Source: Enterobacter hormaechei subsp. xiangfangensis
Lineage (GTDB): Bacteria > Pseudomonadota > Gammaproteobacteria > Enterobacterales > Enterobacteriaceae
Length of the DNA: 64,000 nt
Reading direction: 5' to 3'
Assembly (NCBI RefSeq): GCF_001729785.1
Contig: NZ_CP017183.1
Coordinates: 2,914,001-2,978,000 of the forward strand
Shown in pieces: positions 17,331 to 25,977 of the stretch; the stretch's first letter is position 1, and every line of letters starts with the position of its first letter. The position numbers and the translations under genes are program-made. The notes below the pieces were generated by a model that made no database searches, was not told the origin of the DNA, and was given only the letters and a program-made list of their open reading frames with translations.

Positions 17331-18782
17331 TCAGGCACTTGCCGTTTCCGAAACCTCCTGCTCCGGTTTTTTTCGCGGATATTTCCACAGCCAGCGCCCG
17401 CTCACCATGCGCCAGTAGAACAGCGCGCCGCGCACGGCCCAGTCAAGGAACATCCCCAGCCAGACGCCGACAACGCCCATACCTAACATTACCCCCAGCG
17501 TGTAGCCCGCCACGACGCGACAGCCCCACATGCCGAGCATGGAGACCCACATCGCAAACCGGGCATCGCGCGCCCCTTTCAGCCCGGCAGGAAGTACCCA
17601 GGACGCGGCCCAGATTGGCATAAACGCCGCGTTGAGCCAAATGAGCACCTTCACGACCTCTTTCACGTCATTTTCATGCGTATAGAACGAGGCCATCAGC
17701 CCGGCAAAAGGCGCAGTTCCCCACGCAATAGCCGTCAGTCCAATGGTTGAAAGCCAGAAGACATGCCGAAGCTGCCGTTCCGCCTGCCCTATCTGCCCCT
17801 TTCCGAGACGTCTGCCGGTGATGATCGTCGACGCCGACCCCAGCGCGTTTCCCGGCAGGTTAATGAGTGAGGCAATGGAGAAGGCAATAAAGTTGCCGGC
17901 GATGACGTCTGTTCCCATCCCGGCAACAAACATCTGCGTCAGCAGTTTCCCGCCGTTAAACAACACGGATTCGATGCTGGCCGGAATCCCGATCCCCATC
18001 ACTTCCCAGATAATGGCGAAGTTAAGCGGACGGAAATAACTTTTCAGCGTCAGGCGCAGCGATGGCGTAATTCCCGCCATCAGTACGCCAATTATCGCTG
18101 CCGCACCAATATAACGGGAAATGGTCAGCCCTAAACCCGCGCCGACAAAGCCCAGCCCCTCCCAGGAAAAGACGCCATAAATCAAAACGCTGCTGATAAT
18201 GATGTTCAGGATGTTCATGCCGCCATTGATCAGCAGCGGAATTTTGGTATTCCCTGCTCCACGAAGCGCACCGCTACCAATCAGCGCGATGGCAGCCGCC
18301 GGATAACTCAGCACCGTCATTTCCAGGTAGGTGAGAGCCAGATCCTTCACCTCACTGGTCGCTTCTCCCGCGACAAAGTCGATAATTTCTTTGCCGTAAT
18401 AATGGATAACCGCCGCAAGGATGATCGAAAAGAGGGTCATGATCATCAGCGACTGTCTGGCCGCTTCGCGGGCACGCTTCGGATCGAGCTTACCCAGGCT
18501 AAACGCCACCACCACCGTCGTACCGAGATCGATAGCGGCAAAGAAGGACATCACCACCATATTGAAACTGTCCGCCAGCCCTACCCCGGCCATAGCTTCT
18601 TTACCGAGCCAGCTCACCAGGAATGTGCTCAGCACGCCCATCAACAGGACGCAGGTATTCTCCAGGAAAATAGGCACAGCAAGGGGGGTGATTTCACGCC
18701 AGAAGAGAACTCGATAACTTTTACGTTTTGCATACCAGGGCGTGCGCATAATCGCCTGGCGTAGGGGTGCGGTGACGTTCAA
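17331..18782 (-). CDS. yeeO: FMN/FAD exporter YeeO (MATE family)
   Basis: A 483-residue inner-membrane multidrug and toxin extrusion family transporter. E. coli YeeO exports flavin mononucleotide and FAD and overproduction gives dipeptide efflux. Twelve hydrophobic helices are visible in two similar halves, with MATE-type starts REITPLAVPIFLENTCV and FIAFSIASLINLPGNALG. The N terminus MNVTAPLRQ matches conserved YeeO, and the longer 547-residue E. coli reading is probably an over-extension. The gene sits between tRNA-Asn copies 3 and 4, which point away from it on both sides, as in E. coli between asnW and asnU. Confidence 0.93.
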   Translation of the reverse strand: MNVTAPLRQAIMRTPWYAKRKSYRVLFWREITPLAVPIFLENTCVLLMGVLSTFLVSWLGKEAMAGVGLADSFNMVVMSFFAAIDLGTTVVVAFSLGKLDPKRAREAARQSLMIMTLFSIILAAVIHYYGKEIIDFVAGEATSEVKDLALTYLEMTVLSYPAAAIALIGSGALRGAGNTKIPLLINGGMNILNIIISSVLIYGVFSWEGLGFVGAGLGLTISRYIGAAAIIGVLMAGITPSLRLTLKSYFRPLNFAIIWEVMGIGIPASIESVLFNGGKLLTQMFVAGMGTDVIAGNFIAFSIASLINLPGNALGSASTIITGRRLGKGQIGQAERQLRHVFWLSTIGLTAIAWGTAPFAGLMASFYTHENDVKEVVKVLIWLNAAFMPIWAASWVLPAGLKGARDARFAMWVSMLGMWGCRVVAGYTLGVMLGMGVVGVWLGMFLDWAVRGALFYWRMVSGRWLWKYPRKKPEQEVSETASA

Positions 18783-18931
18783 AATGGACCTTAGCGAGAA
18801 AGTTGAAACTCCATTTCAAATGATGGGGCAGAAATGCGTATCCTGCAAAGTATTTTCCATAAAATTATGTTTGGATTTACAACAAAATGACGACAGAATC
18901 ATCAAACAAACGCTTTTGCCTGAGATCAGGT

Positions 18932-18959
18932 TTGACAAAATTTTTTTCGCCGCTAAGAT
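18932..18959 (+). promoter_or_regulatory. Promoter of tRNA-Asn copy 4
   Basis: TTGACA at 18932-18937, a 16-bp spacer with a run of seven T and TAAGAT at 18954-18959. The spacer and the region after the -10 differ from the other three copies, and the GCGCC discriminator is absent. Confidence 0.82.
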
Positions 18960-18975
18960 AAGCCTCCACAACGAT

Positions 18976-19051
18976 TCCTCTGTAGTTCAGTCGGTAGAAC
19001 GGCGGACTGTTAATCCGTATGTCACTGGTTCGAGTCCAGTCAGAGGAGCCA
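18976..19051 (+). tRNA. tRNA-Asn (GUU), copy 4
   Basis: A 76-nt tRNA identical to the other copies with encoded CCA. It lies between yeeO and yeeX, where E. coli has asnU followed by cbl rather than yeeX. Confidence 0.98.
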
Positions 19052-19057
19052 AATTTA

Positions 19058-19085
19058 AAAAGCCTGCTTTTAGAGCAGGCTTTTT
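19058..19085 (+). terminator. Terminator of tRNA-Asn copy 4
   Basis: Stem AAAAGCCTGC (19058-19067) with GCAGGCTTTT (19075-19084) and a T-rich tail. One loop base differs from the other copies. Confidence 0.9.
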
Positions 19086-19108
19086 GCTTTTTTGCGTTCG
19101 GTAAAATT

Positions 19109-19140
19109 GTCGGGTGGCGGCTTCGCCTTACCCGACCTAC
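19109..19140. repeat. REP-like palindrome after tRNA-Asn copy 4
   Basis: GTCGGGTGGCGGCTTCGCC followed by TTACCCGACCTAC, the same element as beside copies 1 to 3. Confidence 0.75.
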
Positions 19141-19154
19141 GTGATAACAGTCCT

Positions 19155-19184
19155 GTAGGCCCGGTAAGCGCAGCGCCACCGGGC
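19155..19184. repeat. REP-like palindrome, second type
   Basis: GTAGGCCCGGTAAGCGCAGC followed by GCCACCGGGC; identical to the element at 60503-60532. It sits 14 bases from the yeeX stop and is paired with the preceding palindrome in a BIME-like arrangement. Confidence 0.75.
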
Positions 19185-19198
19185 AACAGAGTGTGCGA

Positions 19199-19534
19199 TT
19201 ACTCGCCTTTAGCGTCGACGTTTTTGATTTCGCCCATCACTTTCAGCTTCTTGGAGATGTCGCGACGCTCTTTGGACAGCTCAGCGTTTTTGATGATGTA
19301 GTCATCAACGCGATCTTCATAATCGCTCTTCATGCTGGCGATGATGCCCTGAATAGCTTCAACGCTCATACCTGGCTTGATGTAGTCGCTCAGGTTGTCC
19401 AGCAGCAGGACACGTTTCTGGTTGTCACGGATCTTCTTCTCTACGTCCTGGATTTCGCGCTGTAGCTTGTTTTTGCGGCGGAACAGGCGGACGAACTCCA
19501 GAACATCCTGGAACGAAGGCTTGGTAGTTTCCAT
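19199..19534 (-). CDS. yeeX: DUF496 family protein YeeX
   Basis: A 111-residue cytoplasmic protein (E. coli YeeX 109) of the conserved DUF496/YeeX family, whose function is not established. The sequence is dominated by charged heptad-like stretches ([20 protein letters not shown] and [20 protein letters not shown]) that predict a long helical, probably coiled-coil, protein. The start [16 protein letters not shown] is the family N terminus. A GGGGTG ribosome-site-like sequence precedes it. It is likely monocistronic, with REP elements at its 3' end. Confidence 0.94.
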   Translation of the reverse strand: METTKPSFQDVLEFVRLFRRKNKLQREIQDVEKKIRDNQKRVLLLDNLSDYIKPGMSVEAIQGIIASMKSDYEDRVDDYIIKNAELSKERRDISKKLKVMGEIKNVDAKGE

Positions 19535-19681
19535 TTTTACACCCCTGATAATGTGAGATTCGGATTCGTTAAAGCAACCGTTTTAACAGACAGCGGCTGC
19601 GAATGACAATGAGTATATCGTTTAAAACCATCATAACCCTAATTGTTGCTGAATCGAAGCAGCAGGCATCACATACGCTTT

Positions 19682-20740
19682 TTATTTGCGCAGAGCCCGG
19701 CAAATCAGCTGCGATAACAACTCCAGCTGCCGCGCCAGCTCCATACTCAGCCAGACATAACCATGGATGGGCGTTTCCGCCACATTGTCGCCCTGGCGCT
19801 CATTCATCAGCTGTTTGAGCTCGGCGACGATTTCGTTCAGCCGCTCGCTGTTTGCCCGTATCGGCTGCGGGTTACCTTCATAGAGCGCATGAGCGATGGT
19901 CAGCAGGGTTTGTTGCGTCATCTGCTGCGTCTCTTTCAGCGTATGCGCGTTGAGCATCAGAAGATGGCTGGGGCGTGAGGCCCAGTGGGCATTGATTTGC
20001 AGTTCAAGCATACAGACCAGATTACGGCTGACCGTCTGAATAGCTTCAAAGATGGCTTTCTGGATATGGGTTTCTTTGCTTGCTGGCGTAATTAACCCGC
20101 GCATTTTGACCACATCATTGAGGATTTTTTGCAGATGCTTTTCCAGCCGCGGACGCTCAATCAGATTCGGCGAAAACCCGGCCTGGTAGACCCGGTTAAA
20201 TGCCGTGACGTAGTTTGCCATCTGAATGCGCCAGTGCAGGAAGGCGCGCTGCGGCCAGATGCCGGTAAACAGCATGGCGAGCAACGAGCCGAGGATCACG
20301 TCCCCGCTTCGCCACAATGCCGTGGTCATATCGCCCGCCGGTGCGCCGACCACAACCGCGAGCGTAATGCCAATCAGCAGCGCCTGATACGGTTTCTTGC
20401 CGAGGGCCAGCCATCCGCAAAGAAACATCGCCACCGCGCACCACAGCAACATGAACGGAAATGAAATCAGCTCCAGCTTCAGGGCGATAAGCCCAAGCGC
20501 TGAGCCTAAAACGGTACCGCCTATGCGTTCGAAAGCGCGCGGGACCACGTTCCCCCAGAATGAGATCGGCCCCATCACCACCACCAGCGTGATCAGCGGC
20601 CACGTCCCTTCCGGGATATCCAGCAAACGAACCAGTACGAAGGTCAACACAAACGCCAGCGCAATGCGGCAACCGTGCACCACGCGATAATGTTTGTATA
20701 ACCGAATTTCAAAAGGGGTTAATGACTTGTCGGGGCGCAC
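19682..20740 (-). CDS. yeeA: FUSC-type inner-membrane protein YeeA
   Basis: A 352-residue inner-membrane protein of the fusaric acid resistance/AaeB-like family; its substrate is unknown. Five to six hydrophobic helices fill residues 15-165 (with WPLITLVVVMGPISFWGNVVP and the basic-flanked RIGGTVLGSALGLIAL), followed by a cytoplasmic helical domain. A GTG start at 20740 is chosen: it lies 6 bases after GGAG and gives exactly the E. coli length, while the only longer reading begins with TTG and lacks a ribosome site. It is transcribed toward yeeX and separated from sbmC by two hairpins. Confidence 0.9.
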   Translation of the reverse strand: MRPDKSLTPFEIRLYKHYRVVHGCRIALAFVLTFVLVRLLDIPEGTWPLITLVVVMGPISFWGNVVPRAFERIGGTVLGSALGLIALKLELISFPFMLLWCAVAMFLCGWLALGKKPYQALLIGITLAVVVGAPAGDMTTALWRSGDVILGSLLAMLFTGIWPQRAFLHWRIQMANYVTAFNRVYQAGFSPNLIERPRLEKHLQKILNDVVKMRGLITPASKETHIQKAIFEAIQTVSRNLVCMLELQINAHWASRPSHLLMLNAHTLKETQQMTQQTLLTIAHALYEGNPQPIRANSERLNEIVAELKQLMNERQGDNVAETPIHGYVWLSMELARQLELLSQLICRALRK

Positions 20741-20809
20741 ACCCGTCTCCAGCTCTACGGCAAACCACAATTGTACTGTGTTTTCAGCCGGGTGGATCGC
20801 GCCCGGCTG

Positions 20810-20830
20810 AAAAACCCTGCGTTTCGCAGG
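20810..20830 (-). terminator. Terminator of sbmC
   Basis: CCTGCG/CGCAGG stem with a 3-nt loop (20816-20830) directly after the sbmC stop. On the minus strand it is followed by GGTTTTT. A second 12-bp palindrome (20781-20792 with 20802-20813) lies just beyond. Confidence 0.7.
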
Positions 20831-20831
20831 A

Positions 20832-21305
20832 TTATCCCACTTTGTGCTCTACCGGTACAAACATCTCAATATCCCAGTAGCCGTCAGCATTGCCATCGTT
20901 CAGATAGCGTTCGAAGCAGGGTTTTGCTGCAATCTGGAATTTGCTGTCTTCCAGCAGGGAGTTGAAGAACTGATACCATGGAGTAGCGAAATCATGATTT
21001 TCAACGCGCGCGGCGGCAATAGCATACTCTCCGGCAGCAATTTCGGTCATCATCACCCCTTCGCTGTTTTCAGGAATAGTGAAATCGTCTACTACCGTTA
21101 CGGCGGTAACGCAGCGGAGCTTTTCTGCCGGCACGTCATCCGGATTGTCATAATAAACGGCCACCCACTCCTGCGGCTGAATATGACGACCATCTACCCA
21201 CATGACCAGCTGTTCAAATCCCTGCTTGACCGTCTTTTCCCACGGCCCCACGAGATGAAAGCCTGCAATCGTACGTTTCTGTTGCTGCCTGATGCTGTAG
21301 TCCAT
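20832..21305 (-). CDS. sbmC: DNA gyrase inhibitor SbmC / GyrI
   Basis: A 157-residue cytoplasmic GyrI-like protein that binds DNA gyrase, lowers its activity and protects against microcin B17 and other gyrase poisons. The ATG at 21305, preceded by GGAGG, gives the E. coli length; an upstream in-frame reading would run into the promoter. Conserved parts include [29 protein letters not shown] and [13 protein letters not shown] LexA-type box lies 16-35 bases before the start, in agreement with the known SOS induction of sbmC. Confidence 0.95.
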   Translation of the reverse strand: MDYSIRQQQKRTIAGFHLVGPWEKTVKQGFEQLVMWVDGRHIQPQEWVAVYYDNPDDVPAEKLRCVTAVTVVDDFTIPENSEGVMMTEIAAGEYAIAAARVENHDFATPWYQFFNSLLEDSKFQIAAKPCFERYLNDGNADGYWDIEMFVPVEHKVG

Positions 21306-21320
21306 GCTGCCTCCGTTTAT

Positions 21321-21340
21321 TACTGTATATATATACACTG
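21321..21340. promoter_or_regulatory. LexA (SOS) box upstream of sbmC
   Basis: TACTGTATATATATACACTG contains CTGT-N8-ACAC, one base off the LexA consensus CTGT-N8-ACAG, with the typical alternating AT core. It lies just upstream of sbmC, an established SOS gene. Confidence 0.85.
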
Positions 21341-21423
21341 TAAAGCAGAATCGAGATTATCGGCAAACCAGGAGTGTTTATTATGTGAGCAGACTCGCAA
21401 CACTGCCAGTCTGCCCGAAAAGG

Positions 21424-22590
21424 TCAGAGTTTATGATGCAGATAATCGCCAAGACGGGAGAAAAGCCCACCCTTTTCAACGCTTTCCAGCGTAACCAATG
21501 GCCAGTGCGCGACCACCTTGTCACGATCGTACAGCTGGATCTCCCCTACCCGCTGATGCGCGGCGATCGGCGCTTCCAGCTCTTTTTTATCCATCACGTA
21601 TTTCGCCTTGATGTTCGGCACTTCCGATTTGGGTAATGCCAGCCAGAAGTCCTGATCCGTGCCCAGCGCGATCTGCTCTTTATCACCGTACCAGATGCGC
21701 TCGGTTCCCACTTTTTTATCGTTATGCAGGATCTGCACCGTATCAAAATTTTGCTGTCCCCAGTGCAGCAGCTTGCGCGCCTGATCTTCACGTCCTTTCG
21801 GGCTGTCTGCCCCCATCACCACCGCAATCAGTCGACGCTGACCGTCCACCGCTGAGGCAATCAGGTTAAAGCCCGCGCCCGAGGTGTGTCCCGTTTTCAG
21901 ACCATCCACGTTCATGGTCTTATCCCACAGCAGGCCGTTGCGGTTCTGCTGGGTGATGCCGTTCCAGGTCAGGCTCTTCTCGCTGTACATGTGGTAGAAC
22001 TCAGGCTCGCCGTGAATGATGGCCCGTGAAAGCACGGCGAGATCGTAGGCGGAGCTGTGCTGACCCGGTGCATCCAGCCCGTGTACGGTTTCGAAGTGGG
22101 TATCGCGCAGGTTCAGCTTTTCAACATAGTCATTCATCATCCTGACGAACTGCGGCTGACCGCCCGCCACGTGATCCGCCAGCGCCACGCAGGCATCATT
22201 GCCGGAATCAACAATCAGGCCGCGGCTGAGATCGCGCACGGAAACCCGATCGCCCTCCTTCAGAAACATCAACGACGAACCGTCAAAGACCGGATTGCCT
22301 TTTGCCCAGGCGTCACGTCCGACCGTCACAATGTCATCGGGGCTGATGCGGTGGCTATCAATGGCGCGATCGACAACGTACCCCGTCATCAGTTTGGTCA
22401 GGCTCGCCGGATTGCGCTGCTGATGTTCGTTGCCCGCCGTTAAGATTTGACCCGTGGTGTAATCCATCAATACCCAGGAGCCAGCCTGGATGGCAGGCGG
22501 CTGAGGTGAAAAATCCAGCGGCTCGGCAGCCAGCGCGGATGAAATACTCGAAGCGAGTAAAGAAACAGCAATAAACAGACGGCGTTTCAA
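21424..22590 (-). CDS. dacD: D-alanyl-D-alanine carboxypeptidase DacD (PBP6b)
   Basis: A 388-residue periplasmic low-molecular-weight penicillin-binding protein that trims the terminal D-Ala from peptidoglycan pentapeptides. A signal peptide ends at ALAAE (about residue 22). The three active-site motifs are intact: SLTK at 63-66 with nucleophile Ser63, SGN at 129-131 and KTG at 232-234. The PBP5-type C-terminal beta domain and an amphipathic membrane anchor at the end (LFSRLGDYLHHKL) follow. The length equals E. coli DacD. The gene is divergent from sbcB, with about 200 bp between them. Confidence 0.96.
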   Translation of the reverse strand: MKRRLFIAVSLLASSISSALAAEPLDFSPQPPAIQAGSWVLMDYTTGQILTAGNEHQQRNPASLTKLMTGYVVDRAIDSHRISPDDIVTVGRDAWAKGNPVFDGSSLMFLKEGDRVSVRDLSRGLIVDSGNDACVALADHVAGGQPQFVRMMNDYVEKLNLRDTHFETVHGLDAPGQHSSAYDLAVLSRAIIHGEPEFYHMYSEKSLTWNGITQQNRNGLLWDKTMNVDGLKTGHTSGAGFNLIASAVDGQRRLIAVVMGADSPKGREDQARKLLHWGQQNFDTVQILHNDKKVGTERIWYGDKEQIALGTDQDFWLALPKSEVPNIKAKYVMDKKELEAPIAAHQRVGEIQLYDRDKVVAHWPLVTLESVEKGGLFSRLGDYLHHKL

Positions 22591-22799
22591 CGGTATATCC
22601 TCAGGTCAGTAAAAATCGATGACCTTTTTACGGGAGTTCTGATGTCGTTACCTGCCTTAATTGCAAAAAAATGTGACAGCACGCAGATTTTTTCGGAACA
22701 AATCTCGCAAATTTCTTGCCTGACGGTGCTTTTTATTCGGACTGCTCACCCCAATCGTTTACCATAGAGACGTCAATTTTTAACAGGATGAGATTACTG

Positions 22800-24224
22800 G
22801 TGTCTGACTCTGCCGCGCGCCCGACTTTTTTGTTCCACGATTACGAAACCTTTGGCACCCATCCGGCGCTGGACCGACCGGCGCAGTTTGCGGCTATCCG
22901 TACCGATGACGAATTTAACGTCATCGGCGAACCCGAGGTGTTTTACTGTAAGCCCGCCGATGACTATCTGCCGCAGCCGGGCGCGGTGATGGTGACGGGC
23001 ATCACGCCTCAGGAAGCGCGGGATAAAGGCGTTAGCGAAGCAGAATTTGCCCGTCGCATCCACGACCTGTTCACGGTGCCCAATACCTGCGTGGTGGGTT
23101 ACAACAATATCCGTTTTGACGATGAAGTGACGCGCAATATCTTCTACCGCAACTTCTACGATCCGTATGCCTGGAGCTGGCAGAACCGTAATTCACGCTG
23201 GGATTTGCTGGATATCATGCGCGCCTGCTATGCGCTGCGCCCGGAGGGGATTAACTGGCCGGAGAACGACGACGGCTTGCCGAGCTTCAGGCTCGAGCAC
23301 CTGACGCGGGCCAACGGCATTGAGCACAGCAATGCCCACGACGCGATGGCAGACGTTTACGCGACCATCGCTATGGCGAAACTTGTAAAAACCGCGCAGC
23401 CGCGCCTGTTTGAGTATCTGTTGAGCCATCGCAGCAAGCAAAAGCTGATGACGCTAATTGACGTGCCGCAGATGAAACCGCTGGTGCATATTTCAGGGAT
23501 GTTCGGTGCGTGGCGCGGGAATACAAGCTGGGTGGCGCCGCTTGCCTGGCATCCGGACAACCGTAACGCCGTCATCATGGTGGATCTTGCCGGAGATATC
23601 TCCCCGCTGCTTGAGCTCGACAGCGACACCTTACGTGAACGGCTCTATACGCCGAAAGAGGCGCTGGGTGACCTGCCAGCCGTACCGGTAAAACTGGTGC
23701 ACATTAATAAGTGCCCGGTGCTGGCGCAGGCCAACACGCTACGCCCGGAAGACGCCGACCGGCTGGGGATTAACCGTCAGCACTGCCTCGATAACCTGAA
23801 AGTGCTGCGCGACAACCCGCAGGTGCGCGAGAAAGTCGTCGCCATTTTTGCCGAAGCAGAGCCGTTCGTGCCGTCTGAGAATGTGGATGCGCAGCTTTAT
23901 AACGGCTTCTTCAGCGACGCCGATCGCGCGGCGATGAATATCGTGCTGCAAACCGACCCGCGTAACCTGCCCGCGCTGGATATCACCTTCGCAGATAAGC
24001 GCATTGAGAAGCTGATGTTTAATTATCGCGCGCGCAACTATCCCGGCACGCTGGATGAAGCAGAGCAGGAGCGCTGGTTACAGCATCGGCGCAACGTGTT
24101 TACGCCGGAGTTTCTTAATAGCTACGCCCAGGAGCTGGAGATGCTTTACGGTCAGTATGAAGGGAATGCTGAGAAGCAGGCGCTGCTGAAAGCGCTGTTC
24201 CAGTATGCGCAAGAGATTGTCTGA
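22800..24224 (+). CDS. sbcB: Exodeoxyribonuclease I
   Basis: A 474-residue 3'-5' single-strand DNA exonuclease acting in mismatch repair and recombination. The DEDD catalytic fold starts with FLFHDYETFG (Asp14, Glu16 from the chosen start), continues through GYNNIRFDDEVTRN and NAHDAMADVYAT, then an SH3-like and a C-terminal helical domain. A GTG at 22800 is chosen because AGGATGAG lies at the right distance and the product matches the 475 residues of E. coli. An ATG at 22788 is in frame but sits directly on that ribosome site. A strong terminator follows. Confidence 0.94.
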   Translation: MSDSAARPTFLFHDYETFGTHPALDRPAQFAAIRTDDEFNVIGEPEVFYCKPADDYLPQPGAVMVTGITPQEARDKGVSEAEFARRIHDLFTVPNTCVVGYNNIRFDDEVTRNIFYRNFYDPYAWSWQNRNSRWDLLDIMRACYALRPEGINWPENDDGLPSFRLEHLTRANGIEHSNAHDAMADVYATIAMAKLVKTAQPRLFEYLLSHRSKQKLMTLIDVPQMKPLVHISGMFGAWRGNTSWVAPLAWHPDNRNAVIMVDLAGDISPLLELDSDTLRERLYTPKEALGDLPAVPVKLVHINKCPVLAQANTLRPEDADRLGINRQHCLDNLKVLRDNPQVREKVVAIFAEAEPFVPSENVDAQLYNGFFSDADRAAMNIVLQTDPRNLPALDITFADKRIEKLMFNYRARNYPGTLDEAEQERWLQHRRNVFTPEFLNSYAQELEMLYGQYEGNAEKQALLKALFQYAQEIV

Positions 24225-24238
24225 ATAGCGGGTACAAA

Positions 24239-24271
24239 AAAGCCGGAGGCGATGTCTCCGGCTTTTTTTTT
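24239..24271. terminator. Bidirectional terminator between sbcB and plaP
   Basis: Stem AGCCGGAG (24241-24248) with CTCCGGCT (24256-24263), then nine T on the plus strand; on the other side A-runs give a U-tract for the convergent plaP transcript. Confidence 0.9.
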
Positions 24272-24341
24272 GCCCGATGGCGCTTCGCTTACGCGGGCCT
24301 GCGGGGTATTTAGGTCGGGTAAGACGTAGCCGCCACCCGAC
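24272..24341. repeat. Pair of REP-like palindromes
   Basis: GCCCGATGGCGCTTCGCTTA followed by CGCGGGC (24272-24298) and TAGGTCGGGTAAGACGTAGC followed by CGCCACCCGAC (24311-24341) form a convergent BIME-like pair between the sbcB terminator and the plaP stop. Confidence 0.7.
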
Positions 24342-24347
24342 GCAGTC

Positions 24348-25706
24348 TTACGCGACGTCTTCGTACTGAGGAACCGGGTTGCGGAAGCTCTTCGTCACAC
24401 AGGCCAGGTAAACCAGGCCGATACCTGCCCAAATCAGGCCAAGCACCATTGAGCTCTCTTCCAGGTTAACCCACAGCGCGCCCACGGTCATAGCACCACA
24501 CATCGGCAGGAACAGATACTGGAAGTGGTCTTTCAGCGTCTTGTTACGCTTTTCACGGATCCAGAACTGAGAGATCACCGACAGGTTAACAAAGGTAAAC
24601 GCCACCAGCGCACCAAAGTTAATCAGCGCCGTTGCCATCACCAGGTCAAAGTTAATCGCCAGAAGCGCGATCGCACCGACCAGAATGATGTTCATCGCCG
24701 GGGTACGCCAAGTTGGATGCACGTAGCCGAAGAAGCTTTTCGGGAATACGCCATCGCGGCCCATAACGTACATCAGACGCGCAACGCCTGCATGCGCGGC
24801 CATACCGGACGCCAGTACGGTGATGGTGGAGAAGATCAGCGCGCCGACCTGGAACGCTTTACCCGCCACATAGAGCATAATTTCCGGCTGAGAAGCATCC
24901 GGATCTTTGAAGCGAGAGATATCCGGGAAGTACAGCTGGAGGAAATAGGTCGAGAAAATAAAGATCAGGCCACCAATCAGCGCCGTCAGGAAGATTGCAC
25001 GCGGAATTACGCGCTCTGCATCTTTCGTTTCTTCAGACAGGTTGCTGATACCATCAAAACCGGTAAAGGAGAAGCACAGAATCGTCGCCCCGGTAATCAT
25101 CGGGATCACATGCGCATCACCAGACCAGAACGGCTTGCTGCTCGCCAGAGTGCCCGCGCCTTCACCGTGGAACACACCGTAAATCACCATGCCGAGGATC
25201 ACGGCAATCAGTACAACCTGAAGCACAACGATAACGGAGTTAAAGTTGGCAACGGACTTGATGCTGCGAAGGTTGAAGGCCGTCATAAAGGCCACCAGCG
25301 CCACGACGAACATCCAGGATGGAATCGATGGCACCAGCGCTTCAAAATAAATTTTTGCCAGCAGAATGTTGATCATCGGCGCGAACAGATAGTCGAGCAG
25401 CGAAGACCAGCCCACCATAAAGCCTACCGTCGGGCTGATGGATTTCTGGGCATAGGTGTAGGCGGAACCGGCAGACGGATAACGGCGCACCAGTTTACCG
25501 TAGCTGAGCGCGGTAAAGAGGATCGCAATCAGTGCAAAGCCGTAAGCCGTCGGCACATGACCGTCCGTGAGGCCTGAAACGATACCGAATGTATCGAACA
25601 GCGTCATCGGTTGCATATAGGCAAGGCCCATCATGACAACCGGAATCAACGTAAGCGTTTTACGTAATTCCACGCGAGAGGTGTTTGGAGTTGCGTTATG
25701 CGACAT
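24348..25706 (-). CDS. plaP: Low-affinity putrescine importer PlaP
   Basis: A 452-residue inner-membrane amino acid/polyamine/organocation (APC) transporter, the same length as E. coli PlaP (YeeF) and almost identical. PlaP imports putrescine by proton symport and is linked to surface motility. Twelve hydrophobic helices are visible. The TM1 unwound-helix region ([16 protein letters not shown]) and TM6 ([21 protein letters not shown]) carry the substrate-site motifs of the family. The 271 bp upstream up to yeeY are AT-rich, with no site I could identify. Confidence 0.96.
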   Translation of the reverse strand: MSHNATPNTSRVELRKTLTLIPVVMMGLAYMQPMTLFDTFGIVSGLTDGHVPTAYGFALIAILFTALSYGKLVRRYPSAGSAYTYAQKSISPTVGFMVGWSSLLDYLFAPMINILLAKIYFEALVPSIPSWMFVVALVAFMTAFNLRSIKSVANFNSVIVVLQVVLIAVILGMVIYGVFHGEGAGTLASSKPFWSGDAHVIPMITGATILCFSFTGFDGISNLSEETKDAERVIPRAIFLTALIGGLIFIFSTYFLQLYFPDISRFKDPDASQPEIMLYVAGKAFQVGALIFSTITVLASGMAAHAGVARLMYVMGRDGVFPKSFFGYVHPTWRTPAMNIILVGAIALLAINFDLVMATALINFGALVAFTFVNLSVISQFWIREKRNKTLKDHFQYLFLPMCGAMTVGALWVNLEESSMVLGLIWAGIGLVYLACVTKSFRNPVPQYEDVA

Positions 25707-25977
25707 AGTTATTCTCCTTTACGGTGATAACCGCCACGTAAGCGAAAAATTGCCCCATTTCTTTCTTCCTCAGCGACAACAACTGTCGGATTTTAGTAAG
25801 TATCTATCCGGTACGAAGCCCGGCCTCTTGGTTTTTAGTTTCGTTTCGTACATGCAAAAAAAAATAACCGACGCCTTTTATATCGTCGATTATTTATTTG
25901 TTTGCAGCGGCGGCATTTTGCCCTATTCAAGATACAAAAGGCAATACATTGAGAAACCTGCCCATAAAATAATTTTT

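Noticed and set aside
20781..20813. 12-bp palindrome between sbmC and yeeA as a terminator
   Set aside because: The stem is strong but neither strand has a T-run after it; the smaller hairpin at 20816-20830 with a U-tract is the better terminator.
24525..25577. Open frame antisense to plaP (350 codons)
   Set aside because: Shadow of a conserved transporter gene; composition dominated by Arg, Gln and His with no recognisable domain.
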